Origin: Paenibacillus hamazuiensis | GTDB taxonomy: Bacteria; Bacillota; Bacilli; Paenibacillales; NBRC-103111 | Assembly (NCBI RefSeq): GCF_023276405.1 | Contig: NZ_JALRMO010000001.1 | Coordinates: 8,657,501-8,721,500 of the forward strand | Direction: 5' to 3' | DNA: 64,000 bases | Shown here: one piece after another, positions 1 to 9,383 of the stretch | Layout: each line of letters begins with the position of its first letter | How positions within the stretch are numbered: the stretch's first letter is position 1 | Program-made: the position numbers and the translations under genes | The notes under the pieces: model-generated | Database searches by the model: none | The model's input: the letters and a program-made list of their open reading frames with translations, nothing else | Told to the model about the DNA's origin: nothing

Positions 1-699
1 TGGGAGCTTTTTCGCAACACGCTTTTGTTAGCCGTATATAATTTGCTGTTTTTCTTTCCGATTCCTATCGTTTTAGCGCTCATGCTGAATGAAGTCCGGA
101 ATCAGGTGTTCAAACGGTTTGCGCAGACGCTGCTTTATTTGCCCCATTTTGTTTCCTGGGTCGTTGCGGTAGGCATTTTTTACATTTTATTTACGACCGA
201 AGGCGGAATTGTAAACGAATACATTCGTCAGTTGGGGCTGGAGAAAATTCCGTTCCTGCTGAGCGAGGACTGGTTCAGACCGATGATTATCGGCCAATCC
301 ATTTGGAAGGAAGCCGGTTGGGGGACCATTATTTTTCTTGCCGCGCTCTCCGGGGTGGATCTTCAGCTGTATGAAGCGGCCCGCATGGACGGGGCAGGCC
401 GCTGGCGCCAGCTCTGGCACATTACGCTGCCCGCCATTCGCAGCACGGTCGTTATTTTGTTTATTCTTCGCTTAGGCAGCTTTCTCGATACGGGCTTCGA
501 GCACATCTTCTTGATGCTGAATTCCATGAACCGGGAAGTCGGGGAAGTGTTCGATACGTATGTTTACACGAAAGGTTTGACACAAGGCCAGTACAGCTAC
601 AGCGCCGCGGTAGGATTGTTTAAGTCCCTGGTAGGGCTCGTCCTCGTGCTGCTGTCCAATTGGATTGCGAAAAAATTCGGCGAGGAAGGCGTTTATTAA
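1..699 (+). CDS. LplB-type sugar ABC transporter permease, 5'-truncated by window edge
   Basis: Inner-membrane permease of a polysaccharide/oligosaccharide-type ABC importer. The frame is open from base 1 (reading WELFRNTLLLAVYN), so the true start lies upstream. A TTG at 25 is only an in-frame leucine. Several hydrophobic segments are visible. The EAA loop that docks to the ATPase is at about residues 120-140 (EAARMDGAGRWRQLWHITLP). A second permease and a lipoprotein follow, and no ATPase is encoded nearby. This is the LplB/YtcP arrangement, which normally uses a shared MsmX-type ATPase. The GH105 gene downstream suggests pectin-derived oligosaccharides as cargo (inference). Confidence 0.93.
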   Translation, partial: WELFRNTLLLAVYNLLFFFPIPIVLALMLNEVRNQVFKRFAQTLLYLPHFVSWVVAVGIFYILFTTEGGIVNEYIRQLGLEKIPFLLSEDWFRPMIIGQSIWKEAGWGTIIFLAALSGVDLQLYEAARMDGAGRWRQLWHITLPAIRSTVVILFILRLGSFLDTGFEHIFLMLNSMNREVGEVFDTYVYTKGLTQGQYSYSAAVGLFKSLVGLVLVLLSNWIAKKFGEEGVY

Positions 700-721
700 A
701 GCTTGAAGAGGTGACTCACAC

Positions 722-1603
722 ATGCCAACAGAAGACAAAAATTGGAGCAATCGATTGTTTCACACGCTGAATTATTCCGCATTGCTTCTGGTTTCGATTA
801 TCATGTTTATTCCCTTCCTGTACATCGTCTCCGTGTCGTTTGCCGCGCCGGAGGAAGTTGTCAAGGGCGGTTTGCTGCTCTTCCCGACCCACTTTACGCT
901 GGGGGCTTATAAATATATTTTTTCAACGGATACGATGGTCCGCAGCATCCTGGTTTCGATATATATTACGGTATTCGGCACGTTCATCAATCTGCTGCTG
1001 ACCTCGCTTACGGCCTATCCGCTGGCAAAAGGGTACTTGCGGGGGCGCCGGACTTTTCTGATTATGGTGTTGATTACGATGCTGTTTAGCGGAGGAATGA
1101 TCCCGACTTATTTTGTCGTCAAGGCCTTCGGGATGATCGACACCTACTGGTCCTTAATGATTCCGGGAGCGATCAGCGCGTTTAATTTGATCGTTCTGAA
1201 AAACTTTTTTCAGCAAATACCCGACGGGTTGGAGGATTCGGCCAAAATCGACGGCTGCCACGACATAGGCATTTTGTTTCGCATCGTCATCCCTTTATCT
1301 ATGCCGGCCATGGCCACCTTCGGACTTTTCTATGCGGTAGGACACTGGAATGCGTTCTTTAATGCGATTATGTATATCAACGATTCCCAGAAGTTCCCCG
1401 TACAGGTCATATTGAGGCAAATTATCATATTGTCGCAGGACCAAATCGGTGATACGGCGTCGCAGCAGGACCCGACCGACTATTTGCCGCAGACGATTCG
1501 TATGGCGTCGATCGTAATTGCGACGATCCCGATTGCGCTGGTGTATCCGTTTTTGCAGAAGCATTTTGCCAAAGGGGTGCTTTTGGGTTCGGTCAAAGGT
1601 TAA
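722..1603 (+). CDS. YtcP/LplC-type sugar ABC transporter permease
   Basis: This is the second permease of the importer, 293 aa with about six membrane segments. The EAA loop DSAKIDGCHDIGILFRIVIP is near residues 177-196. The ATG is preceded by GAGGTGACTCACAC, 22 bases after the upstream stop, so the two permeases are co-transcribed. The C-terminal GVLLGSVKG is typical of the CarB/YtcP family. It should pair with the upstream LplB-like protein and the lipoprotein encoded downstream. Confidence 0.93.
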   Translation: MPTEDKNWSNRLFHTLNYSALLLVSIIMFIPFLYIVSVSFAAPEEVVKGGLLLFPTHFTLGAYKYIFSTDTMVRSILVSIYITVFGTFINLLLTSLTAYPLAKGYLRGRRTFLIMVLITMLFSGGMIPTYFVVKAFGMIDTYWSLMIPGAISAFNLIVLKNFFQQIPDGLEDSAKIDGCHDIGILFRIVIPLSMPAMATFGLFYAVGHWNAFFNAIMYINDSQKFPVQVILRQIIILSQDQIGDTASQQDPTDYLPQTIRMASIVIATIPIALVYPFLQKHFAKGVLLGSVKG

Positions 1604-1663
1604 TTTTTCTTCTTTGGCATTCACCGTTTTATATATTATATTGAGTCTTGGAGGGGTACGGAA

Positions 1664-3175
1664 ATGAAAAAACGATTCAGTGTTTTGGCGGTTTCCTTGC
1701 TGACGGCGGCTGCGCAGTTAACGGGCTGCGCAGCCGGGAACGGCACGGCAAATGTGCCGGCGCAGGATGAACAACAGCAGCTCGAGGTGACGATAGCCAC
1801 ACCCCAAATAGGGGAAGCGCCGAAAAAAGGCAATGAAATCGAGCAGGCTATCGAAAAATATACGAATACCAAGCTGAACATTCAATGGATACCGGCCGCC
1901 GCGTTCGAAGATAAGAAAAACATCATGCTGGCATCCAGCGAATTGCCCAAAGCGTTTAAAATTACATGGAATGCCACTACGTTAAACGCCATTCAATCGG
2001 GAATATTTTGGGAAATAGGACCACTTTTGAAAGATTATAAAAATTTGTCCGCGTTAAATCAGCTCTATTACGACAATATCAAGGTGGACGGCAAGCTTTA
2101 CGGGCTGCCGCTGTTCAGAGACATCGGACGGGCGGGGATCACCTACCGGAAGGATTGGTTTGACGCCCTGGGCTTGAAGCCTCCGGTCACTTTGGACGAT
2201 TGGTATAACGTTTTGAAAACGATTGCGGAGAAGGATCCGGATAAGAACGGGCAAAACGATACGTACGGCATTTTCCTCGACAAGTCGTACAACGATCCGG
2301 CGGCAAGCAGCTCCTTCCTGACCCGATTGGCTGTATCGCAAGGCGCTCCGAACAAGTGGGGGGTCGAAGACGGAAAGCTTGTGCCTGAATTTATGACGAA
2401 GCCGTACCTGGATTCGATGAAGCTGCTTCGCCGGCTCTTTCAGGAAAAGCTGATCAATCAAGACTTTTCGGTTGTGCAGCTGGCCGATGCCGACAACAAA
2501 TGGAACGTGGGGAAAGTCGGGATTCGGGTCAATACCGTTGCGTCGGCGGCCGCTACTTCGCAGGAAAATCTGAATAAAGCCGTACCGAACGGCGTTGTGG
2601 ACATCGCGCCCTACAAGGGGCCTTCAGGCAATCGTGTACCCGCCGAACCGGGCAATAACGGCTTCTTCGTTTTCCCGAAGTCAAGCGTAAAGACCGAAAA
2701 TGAGCTCAAGCGATTGCTGGCATTTTTCGATAAGCTTTTGGAACCGGAAATGTCGACTTTGTTGACCAGAGGAATTGAGAACAAGCATTATACGAAAACC
2801 TCCGACGGAAAAGCGCAGTTTAAAGATTTGGCTCTGTTCAATCTGGAAGTCAAGCCGTATCGCGACAGTTTGCCGTCCTTCGAGGTGACCGGAACCGGGC
2901 TGCCTTTGAGCATGACGGATTTGCAAGCCAAAGGGTGGAAGGTCGTTGCCGATAATTTGCCCAACGTCGTCAAAAATCCGGCATTGACTTTGAACTCCGG
3001 CACTTACTCGGAAAAGGGCAATGAGCTGGACACGATGATTCGCGACGCACAAACCAAATTTATTATGGGAAAAATCGACGAAGCCGGATGGCAGGCGGAA
3101 GTGAACAGATGGAAAACGGCCGGCGGAGATAAGCTCATCGAAGAATATACGGCGGAATATGCCAAAAAGAAGTAA
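1664..3175 (+). CDS. Extracellular solute-binding lipoprotein of the LplA type
   Basis: This is the substrate-binding subunit of the importer, 503 aa. The signal peptide is MKKRFSVLAVSLLTAAAQ, followed by lipobox LTGC with the lipidated cysteine at 22. A low-complexity linker follows, then a family-1-type binding fold. The DPDKNGQNDTYG stretch near residue 195 is the calcium-loop-like segment often seen in LplA-type proteins. The gene has a GGAGGGG ribosome site. It is the third gene of a permease-permease-lipoprotein operon and is followed by its likely regulator. Confidence 0.92.
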   Translation: MKKRFSVLAVSLLTAAAQLTGCAAGNGTANVPAQDEQQQLEVTIATPQIGEAPKKGNEIEQAIEKYTNTKLNIQWIPAAAFEDKKNIMLASSELPKAFKITWNATTLNAIQSGIFWEIGPLLKDYKNLSALNQLYYDNIKVDGKLYGLPLFRDIGRAGITYRKDWFDALGLKPPVTLDDWYNVLKTIAEKDPDKNGQNDTYGIFLDKSYNDPAASSSFLTRLAVSQGAPNKWGVEDGKLVPEFMTKPYLDSMKLLRRLFQEKLINQDFSVVQLADADNKWNVGKVGIRVNTVASAAATSQENLNKAVPNGVVDIAPYKGPSGNRVPAEPGNNGFFVFPKSSVKTENELKRLLAFFDKLLEPEMSTLLTRGIENKHYTKTSDGKAQFKDLALFNLEVKPYRDSLPSFEVTGTGLPLSMTDLQAKGWKVVADNLPNVVKNPALTLNSGTYSEKGNELDTMIRDAQTKFIMGKIDEAGWQAEVNRWKTAGGDKLIEEYTAEYAKKK

Positions 3176-3248
3176 GCAATCCTCTACCGGGCATTCTGAT
3201 ATAATAAGGTGATGGCGAAGCCTTCATGCGAAAAAAGGAGCGGTTTCC

Positions 3249-5528
3249 ATGCCTAAATTTTTATATCGGCTGCTCGTCTTTTCTCTTTTGCTCAGCGCCA
3301 TTCCCGTCGGTTGCATAGGATTTTTCTCCTACTACATGGCTTCCAGGGATGTCGGAGAAAAGGTAAGCGAGGGGAATGAGCAAATTTTGCTGCAAAACCA
3401 GATGCGAATTGAGCAGATTCTGAAAAATGTGGAGATGGGGGCAGTACAATATATCAACTCGTCGGTGGCAAGGGATTATTTATTCGCCGGCTTGCGCAGC
3501 GACGACTTTGAAAAGATCAACAATTTGTCCAAGGGGCTGTACAATTTGCATTCCCTTGCGGGCGTGACGGACACGCGGTTGATTAATTTGGAGCATGGCT
3601 GGATGATCAGCAAGCTTGGCTTTACCTCCTCCGATGAGCTGGGGGACCCGCGGCTGCTGAGCGAGTATGCCAAGCGTCCGCAGAACTTGTTTTGGCTGGC
3701 CTCCGTTGCCAAACCGGTCTCATCGGATATGGAGGGCGGCTTGTCCGGCGACGATGCGATCCGGCTTGTCGTCAAACTGCCGATGATCGCTGCCGCAGGC
3801 GCGCCCAAAGCACTGCTGATTATCGATTTGTCCGAAGAATCTTTACTGAGCAATTTGACAAAAAACAGTCAATTCGGAACCATTTATGTGTTAAATCGGG
3901 AACGGGAACCGTTCCTGACGAGCTTCGGCAGCGCAGATGAGCTCCAATCCTCCATACTGCAGCGGATGCATGCCGCGACGGACCCGGAAGGAGCTTTTGC
4001 AACCGGCGGTATGGAGGTCAATTACAAAGTTTCGTCGTATAACGGCTGGTCGTATGTCTCTGTAGTATCGATCAAAGAGATCACGAAGGCAACGAAAAAA
4101 ATCGCTCTTCTGACGTTGTCTGTTTGTTTGATTATTTGCGTTATCGTCGCTCTCGCCGCTTTCTACGGCAGCAGCCGTATGTACAGACCGTTCCGCCGGC
4201 TGTTTATGATGCTTGAGCAATTCGGCGAAGGGGAGCTGCAGAACAAAAGGCAGGACGAATTCAAGTTGATCGAGGAGCGGTTTTCCTCTCTGTTCAGCAC
4301 CAGAAACCAGCTCCAGCAGCAGCTTCAAGTTCAACACAGACAAGTAAAGGAGTTTTTCTTGCTGAAGCTGCTCATGGGCCAAGTGTCGGAAAGCGAATTT
4401 ACGTACAAGTATGAAACTTATGGCTTTGGAGAGAAGGGAAAGGCGCTCGGAGTGCTCGCCCTGCAAATCGATTCGTTAACGGACACCCGTTACTTGGAAA
4501 GCGATAAAGAGCTGCTGCTGTTTGCGATAAATAATATAGTCGGCGAATTGATCCCAAGCGGCCGGATTTTGGGCACGCTGCTCCTGGATCAGTCCCAGGT
4601 TACTTTGCTTTTGGGGGATTCGGAGCATCCGGAAAAGCTGAAAAACGATTTCTACCGAACGGCTGAGCTGATCCGATCGAAAGTGCATGAGCTGCTTCAG
4701 CTCAAGATCAGCATCGGCATAAGCCGCCCGTTTCACAGGTACACCCATGCTATGGACGCCTACTCCGAAGCGCTGGAGGCCCTCAAACGGAGAATCAGTC
4801 TGGGAAATGAGTTAATTTTAAGTTATGAAGATATCGACACGGTTCCGAGGGGGGGCGGCCAGCCCGCCGCATCCTGGAACCATTTCGAAGAAAGCCTGCT
4901 GCAATGCATGAAAACAGGCGATTCGGCAGGGGCTTTCGAATTTTTTAATCAGTATACGGCTTCCATATTGGACAATGGCGTAACGTTTAACGATTTTCAA
5001 AACCTGATGCTGCAGCTCATCTCCAAGGTTTATCAGCTCATTCAGCAGCAGGGAGGTACTTTGGACGGGCTGATGGGGACCAAATCGGTCATGAGCCGGT
5101 TTATGAAATTGAATACGGCGGAGGAAATCATCACGTGGTTCAAGACGGAGCTGATTCCGTCTTCAGTATCCTTTCTGCAAGGGCGCATCGATTCCCAGTA
5201 CATTAACATCGCCCATCAAATGGTGGAGCTTATTCACAAGAAGTACGATCAGGATATTACGCTCGAGTCGTGCAGCGAGCAATTCCGTTACCATCCGGTT
5301 TATTTAAGCCGAGTGTTCAAAAAAGAGATCGGAATGACGTTTATCGATTATTTGACGAATTATCGAATGGATATGGCCAAGATGTGGCTCAGGGATAGCA
5401 ATATGAAGATTTCGGAAATTGCCGAGCGGCTGAGTTACAGCAATTCCACGGGATTTATCCGTACCTTTCGGAAAGCCGCGGGCATGACTCCGGGCCAATA
5501 TCGCGAGAACCATACGCGAACGCAATAA
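3249..5528 (+). CDS. Membrane-anchored AraC-family regulator with extracellular sensor
   Basis: This one-protein sensor-regulator has 759 aa. Membrane segment 1 lies at about 8-28, an extracellular region at about 30-275, and membrane segment 2 at about 282-304 (IALLTLSVCLIICVIVALAAF). A linker with coiled-coil tendency (RNQLQQQLQVQHRQ) follows. An AraC/XylS double helix-turn-helix at about 655-757 ends GFIRTFRKAAGMTPGQY. Paenibacillus and Bacillus carry many such proteins beside LplABC-type importers. It probably senses extracellular sugar and activates the flanking transporter and GH105 genes (inference). The start has an AAGGAG site eight bases upstream. Confidence 0.92.
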   Translation: MPKFLYRLLVFSLLLSAIPVGCIGFFSYYMASRDVGEKVSEGNEQILLQNQMRIEQILKNVEMGAVQYINSSVARDYLFAGLRSDDFEKINNLSKGLYNLHSLAGVTDTRLINLEHGWMISKLGFTSSDELGDPRLLSEYAKRPQNLFWLASVAKPVSSDMEGGLSGDDAIRLVVKLPMIAAAGAPKALLIIDLSEESLLSNLTKNSQFGTIYVLNREREPFLTSFGSADELQSSILQRMHAATDPEGAFATGGMEVNYKVSSYNGWSYVSVVSIKEITKATKKIALLTLSVCLIICVIVALAAFYGSSRMYRPFRRLFMMLEQFGEGELQNKRQDEFKLIEERFSSLFSTRNQLQQQLQVQHRQVKEFFLLKLLMGQVSESEFTYKYETYGFGEKGKALGVLALQIDSLTDTRYLESDKELLLFAINNIVGELIPSGRILGTLLLDQSQVTLLLGDSEHPEKLKNDFYRTAELIRSKVHELLQLKISIGISRPFHRYTHAMDAYSEALEALKRRISLGNELILSYEDIDTVPRGGGQPAASWNHFEESLLQCMKTGDSAGAFEFFNQYTASILDNGVTFNDFQNLMLQLISKVYQLIQQQGGTLDGLMGTKSVMSRFMKLNTAEEIITWFKTELIPSSVSFLQGRIDSQYINIAHQMVELIHKKYDQDITLESCSEQFRYHPVYLSRVFKKEIGMTFIDYLTNYRMDMAKMWLRDSNMKISEIAERLSYSNSTGFIRTFRKAAGMTPGQYRENHTRTQ

Positions 5529-5551
5529 TTGCCGGCAGGGAGGCGCATCGG

Positions 5552-6664
5552 TTGAACTATGCATTGGTAGATAAACTGAAGGAACAATACATGTATAGTA
5601 CCAAATGGTACTCGATAAGATGGCATTATATCGAAGGATGCATTTTAAAAGCGTATTTGGACAGCTATAGGCAATCCGGCCGCGAACAGGAGTATCTCTT
5701 TGTAAAAGGCTTTATAGACCAGTTGTTCGATGAGCGGGGGACAATTCCGGAAATTCGGACGGAAAGCTATAATATCGATCAAATCCGCATGGCCGACATC
5801 TTGTTTACTCTCTACGAGAAGGAGCAAGAGCCCAAGTATAAAAAGATGATCGATTTGCTGTACCAACAGCTGGCCTCGTACCCGAGAACGGAATCGGGAT
5901 CGTTCTGGCATAAAGAAAACTATCCTTTTCAGGTATGGCTGGACGGTCTGTACATGGGGCAGCCGTTCTATGTGCGCTATATCAAGCAGTTCGCCAAGAC
6001 GGGGGATTTCACGGACCCCTTGCAGCAGTTCCAAAATGTACGCCGTTACATCTACGACGGCGCCAAACGGTTATACCGCCATGCTTATGACGAGAGCCGA
6101 AATATGTTCTGGTGCGATAAAACGACAGGACAATCGCCGAATGTATGGCTGCGCGCTATCGGTTGGTACGCGATGGCGCTGGTTGATGTGCTGGAGCTTC
6201 TGGAGGGTGAGACTGCGGATAACGCGTTCCTTGTCTCTTATCTCAAAGAGCTGGTTGACGGCATGCTGCCGTACAGACATAGCGACGGCATGTGGTATCA
6301 GGTCGTGGACCGGGGAGATTTCGCAGGAAATTATTTGGAAACCAGCGGAACGTTGATGCTCGCTTATTCCATACTGAAGAGCACGCGGCTCGGTTATTTG
6401 CCGAAGGAGTATGAACCATACGGAATCCAGTCGTTCCAAGGGACAATAGACCGTTATCTGAGAGAAGAAGCCGGCGAAGTGCTCTTGGGAGGCATATGCC
6501 GCAGCGCCGGGCTTGGAAAGAAGCCGGAAACGGGACAAATGCGCGACGGCAGCCTGGAGTATTACGTCTTCGCCGAGCAAATCGTAGATAATAACGGTCA
6601 CGGCGTCGCTCCGCTGCTGATGGCTTACAATGAAGTCAAGATGACGGAAGAGGGCCGGCAATAA
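5552..6664 (+). CDS. GH105 unsaturated rhamnogalacturonyl hydrolase (YteR/YesR type)
   Basis: Predicted cytoplasmic enzyme of 370 aa that removes the 4,5-unsaturated uronic residue left by pectin lyases. The family core is visible as WLRAIGWYAMALVDVLELL, DGMWYQVVDR and NYLETSGTLMLAYSILK, along with the terminal NNGHGVAPLLMAYNE segment. The length matches YteR. The start is TTG with GGGAGG eight to nine bases upstream. No signal peptide is present, so the substrate must be imported, which fits the upstream ABC importer. The galacturonate-type product would feed the downstream sugar-acid genes (inference). Confidence 0.9.
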   Translation: MNYALVDKLKEQYMYSTKWYSIRWHYIEGCILKAYLDSYRQSGREQEYLFVKGFIDQLFDERGTIPEIRTESYNIDQIRMADILFTLYEKEQEPKYKKMIDLLYQQLASYPRTESGSFWHKENYPFQVWLDGLYMGQPFYVRYIKQFAKTGDFTDPLQQFQNVRRYIYDGAKRLYRHAYDESRNMFWCDKTTGQSPNVWLRAIGWYAMALVDVLELLEGETADNAFLVSYLKELVDGMLPYRHSDGMWYQVVDRGDFAGNYLETSGTLMLAYSILKSTRLGYLPKEYEPYGIQSFQGTIDRYLREEAGEVLLGGICRSAGLGKKPETGQMRDGSLEYYVFAEQIVDNNGHGVAPLLMAYNEVKMTEEGRQ

Positions 6665-6701
6665 ATCGACAGCCGGCTGATTTTTGTGGATAACCGGGGG
6701 C

Positions 6702-6760
6702 TCCCCCAAAAGTACCAGGAATAGGCTGCAAAGGTTCACTTCACTTTTGGGGGATTTTCT
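6702..6760. terminator. Bidirectional terminator between convergent GH105 and LysR genes
   Basis: Arms CCCCCAAAAGT (6703-6713) and ACTTTTGGGGG (6743-6753) are exact complements with a 29-base loop. The right arm is followed by ATTTTCT and the left arm is rich in A on the complement. It lies between two convergent stop codons. Confidence 0.75.
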
Positions 6761-6765
6761 CTGCA

Positions 6766-7689
6766 TTATCCATAAATGCCTTTCAATCTCTTGGACCAAT
6801 AGTCGATTGAAAAGGCGATCAGATCTTGAGCCGGCTTGCTCAGGTAGCTATCCTTTTTATAGCTGGCGGCTATTTCCCATACCGGATTTTGTGGAAGCGA
6901 GAAATACGATACATGGGGACTCGGCTTGGCATAAGAGATGGGAAAAACGGAGCAGCAGATGCCTTCGGCGACCATTTCGTACAACGTTTGACAGCTTCTG
7001 GTTTCCAATAAAATGTGGGGGGCGATCCCTTCTTCGGCGATCAGCCGATCATAGATTTCGCGAAGCGTGGAGCCTTTTCTCATGATGGCGAAAGTATCGT
7101 TTTCGAAAAGCTTTAACCTGGTTTGGGGGAGCGTTCCACCGAGCGTTCCGCCTGCATGGGCCAGAGGATGAGCTTTAGGGACTCCCAAAATAATCGGCTC
7201 CGAGCCGACATGAACATAATGATCGCTTGTTTTCTGCCAATCCTGAAGAGTTAGAAAGCCGATGTCAAGCTTGCCCTGGGCGATTTCGTGCTGCTGTCTT
7301 TTTACCGGCACCTCAACCGGCTCTATTTTTATGTCGGGATACTTTTTATAAAAGAGAGGATATATCGCCGAAAACATTTCCGTACCGCGCTCGGGGGTCA
7401 GGCCGACGCTCAAGGTGCCTTCTTTGATTTGAATCAGATCTTTGATCCGGTTGTAGGTGTCCTTTTTGATGAGCAGCATTTGCTTGGCGTTTTCAATATA
7501 AATTTTGCCGGCCTGCGTCAAATGCCAATTGTTTCTGGAGCGGACGAAAAGGGGCGTTCCGATCTCTTTCTCCAGCTTCAGCAGCTGCTGGTTTAGGGCA
7601 GACTGGGTAATGAACAGTTTTTCCGCCGCCTTCGTGATATTGTTTTCTTCCGATATTTTAACGATATATTCGAGTTGCTTTAAATCCAC
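6766..7689 (-). CDS. LysR-family transcriptional regulator of the galactarate operon
   Basis: Predicted LysR regulator of 307 aa. The N-terminal winged helix-turn-helix is clear (LEYIVKISEENNITKAAEKL, then FITQSALNQQLLKLEKEIG). A coiled linker and a substrate-binding-type effector domain follow. A GTG start at 7689 is chosen because GGGGAGGGCGGC lies directly upstream. The longer frame from 7746 would add an implausible hydrophobic run. It is divergent from the garD operon, with a perfect dyad between them, so it probably controls that operon in response to a sugar acid (inference). Confidence 0.9.
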   Translation of the reverse strand: MDLKQLEYIVKISEENNITKAAEKLFITQSALNQQLLKLEKEIGTPLFVRSRNNWHLTQAGKIYIENAKQMLLIKKDTYNRIKDLIQIKEGTLSVGLTPERGTEMFSAIYPLFYKKYPDIKIEPVEVPVKRQQHEIAQGKLDIGFLTLQDWQKTSDHYVHVGSEPIILGVPKAHPLAHAGGTLGGTLPQTRLKLFENDTFAIMRKGSTLREIYDRLIAEEGIAPHILLETRSCQTLYEMVAEGICCSVFPISYAKPSPHVSYFSLPQNPVWEIAASYKKDSYLSKPAQDLIAFSIDYWSKRLKGIYG

Positions 7690-7709
7690 GCCGCCCTCCC
7701 CTTTCGTTA

Positions 7710-7728
7710 CTCTTAATTTAATTAAGAG
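7710..7728. promoter_or_regulatory. Perfect 9-bp dyad, probable LysR operator, next to a -10 box
   Basis: CTCTTAATT and AATTAAGAG flank a single T and form a perfect 19-base dyad. It lies 20 bases upstream of the LysR start. A TATAAT at 7732-7737 begins three bases after it and points toward garD. The TTAAT...ATTAA symmetry is compatible with a LysR T-N11-A type site. Confidence 0.6.
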
Positions 7729-7825
7729 AAGTATAATTATTATCACTTTTACTTTATGATGTTTTCAGATTACGATATTTATGTGAAGAGATCAAGTCAT
7801 GAGGAGAGCCGGGAGGTAAATTGCC

Positions 7826-9355
7826 ATGTCGAAACAACCATCGGAAAATCCGGTTTATATTAAGGTCAACCCCAAGGACAATATTGCGATCATAGTGAAT
7901 GCGGGAGGGCTGCCGAAAGGTACGGTGTTTCCTTGCGGGCTTGAGTTAATCGGACATGTTCCGCAAGGGCATAAGGTGGCCTTGACGGATATTCCTCAAG
8001 GCGCAGCCATTATTCGTTACGGCGAAGTGATCGGACATGCGTCTCAATTGATTCCGAAAGGCGGTTGGATCGACGAGTCGCTTGTTCAACTGCCCGACCC
8101 GCCACAGCTGGAGGAATTATCGATCGCAAGCAATGTGCCGCAAACGCTTCCTCCTTTGGAAGGGTATACATTTGAAGGCTATCTGAATGAAGACGGCAGC
8201 GTCGGAACGAAAAATATTTTGGGCATAACGACCAGCGTGCAATGCGTTGCCGGTGTGCTGCAGTATGCGGTAAAACGAATTAAAAACGAACTGCTTCCCC
8301 GCTTTCCGAACGTCGAGGATGTTGTAGCATTAACCCATACTTATGGCTGCGGAGTTGCGATCAACGCACCCGACGCGGTCATTCCGGTACGAACCATTCA
8401 AAATCTCGCCCAAAACCCGAATTTTGGAGGAGAGCTTATGGTCGTCGGACTCGGCTGCGAGAAGCTGCTTCCTCAGCGATTGGTGCCGGACGGGGACGCG
8501 GGCAGTATCGTTTCCTTGCAGGACAGTCACGGGTTTATACCGATGGTGGAGGCCATCATGGAGATGGCGGAAGCCCGGCTTGAGAAATTGAATCGCCGAA
8601 AGCGCGTCACCTGCCCTGCATCCGGCTTGGTCGTCGGCCTGCAATGCGGCGGAAGCGACGCATTCTCGGGGGTGACGGCGAATCCGGCAGTCGGGTACGC
8701 CGCGGATTTGCTTGTACGGGCCGGCGCAACCGTGCTGTTCTCCGAAGTCACGGAGGTAAGGGATGCCATTCATTTGTTGACGCCGCGGGCGGTTAACAAG
8801 GAAGTCGGGCAGGCTTTGATTCGCGAGATGCAGTGGTATGACGATTATTTACAGAGAGGTTCGGCGGACCGAAGCGCGAATCCTACGCCCGGGAATAAGA
8901 AAGGCGGCTTGGCCAATATTGTCGAAAAGGCGCTTGGATCCATCGTGAAGTCGGGCACAAGTCCGATTGCCGGCGTGCTGGGTCCGGGCGAGAAGGCTGC
9001 GGAGAAGGGGCTTATTTTCGCGGCAACACCTGCCAGCGATTTTGTTTGCGGGACTTTGCAGCTGGCATCCGGCATCAACTTGCAAGTATTTACAACAGGA
9101 AGAGGCACGCCGTACGGTTTGTCCATTGCCCCTGTCATTAAGGTGTCGACAAGAAATTCGTTGGCGGAGCAATGGCACGATCTGATCGACCTGAATGCCG
9201 GCACCATTGCAACGGGAGAGTCCACCATTGAAGAAGTCGGCTGGGAGCTGTTCCGTCTCATCCTGGATGTCGCCAGCGGAAGAAAACAAACGTGGGCGGA
9301 CCATTGGGGAATCCACAACGATTTGGCGTTGTTTAACCCTGCACCGGTAACCTGA
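7826..9355 (+). CDS. garD: Galactarate dehydratase (UxaA/GarD family)
   Basis: Predicted EC 4.2.1.42 enzyme, 509 aa, converting galactarate to 5-keto-4-deoxyglucarate. An N-terminal SAF domain (about 1-95) is followed by the UxaA catalytic region. The family signature is [17 protein letters not shown] near 117-133. Conserved cysteine/histidine stretches include LTHTYGCG and [13 protein letters not shown]. coli GarD is 523 aa, so this is full length. It is the first gene of a three-gene operon with a DapA-family lyase and garR. Altronate dehydratase is the main alternative, but the garR neighbour favours GarD. Confidence 0.88.
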   Translation: MSKQPSENPVYIKVNPKDNIAIIVNAGGLPKGTVFPCGLELIGHVPQGHKVALTDIPQGAAIIRYGEVIGHASQLIPKGGWIDESLVQLPDPPQLEELSIASNVPQTLPPLEGYTFEGYLNEDGSVGTKNILGITTSVQCVAGVLQYAVKRIKNELLPRFPNVEDVVALTHTYGCGVAINAPDAVIPVRTIQNLAQNPNFGGELMVVGLGCEKLLPQRLVPDGDAGSIVSLQDSHGFIPMVEAIMEMAEARLEKLNRRKRVTCPASGLVVGLQCGGSDAFSGVTANPAVGYAADLLVRAGATVLFSEVTEVRDAIHLLTPRAVNKEVGQALIREMQWYDDYLQRGSADRSANPTPGNKKGGLANIVEKALGSIVKSGTSPIAGVLGPGEKAAEKGLIFAATPASDFVCGTLQLASGINLQVFTTGRGTPYGLSIAPVIKVSTRNSLAEQWHDLIDLNAGTIATGESTIEEVGWELFRLILDVASGRKQTWADHWGIHNDLALFNPAPVT

Positions 9356-9383
9356 TTGAAAAACAAAAAAGGATGTGGAGCGA

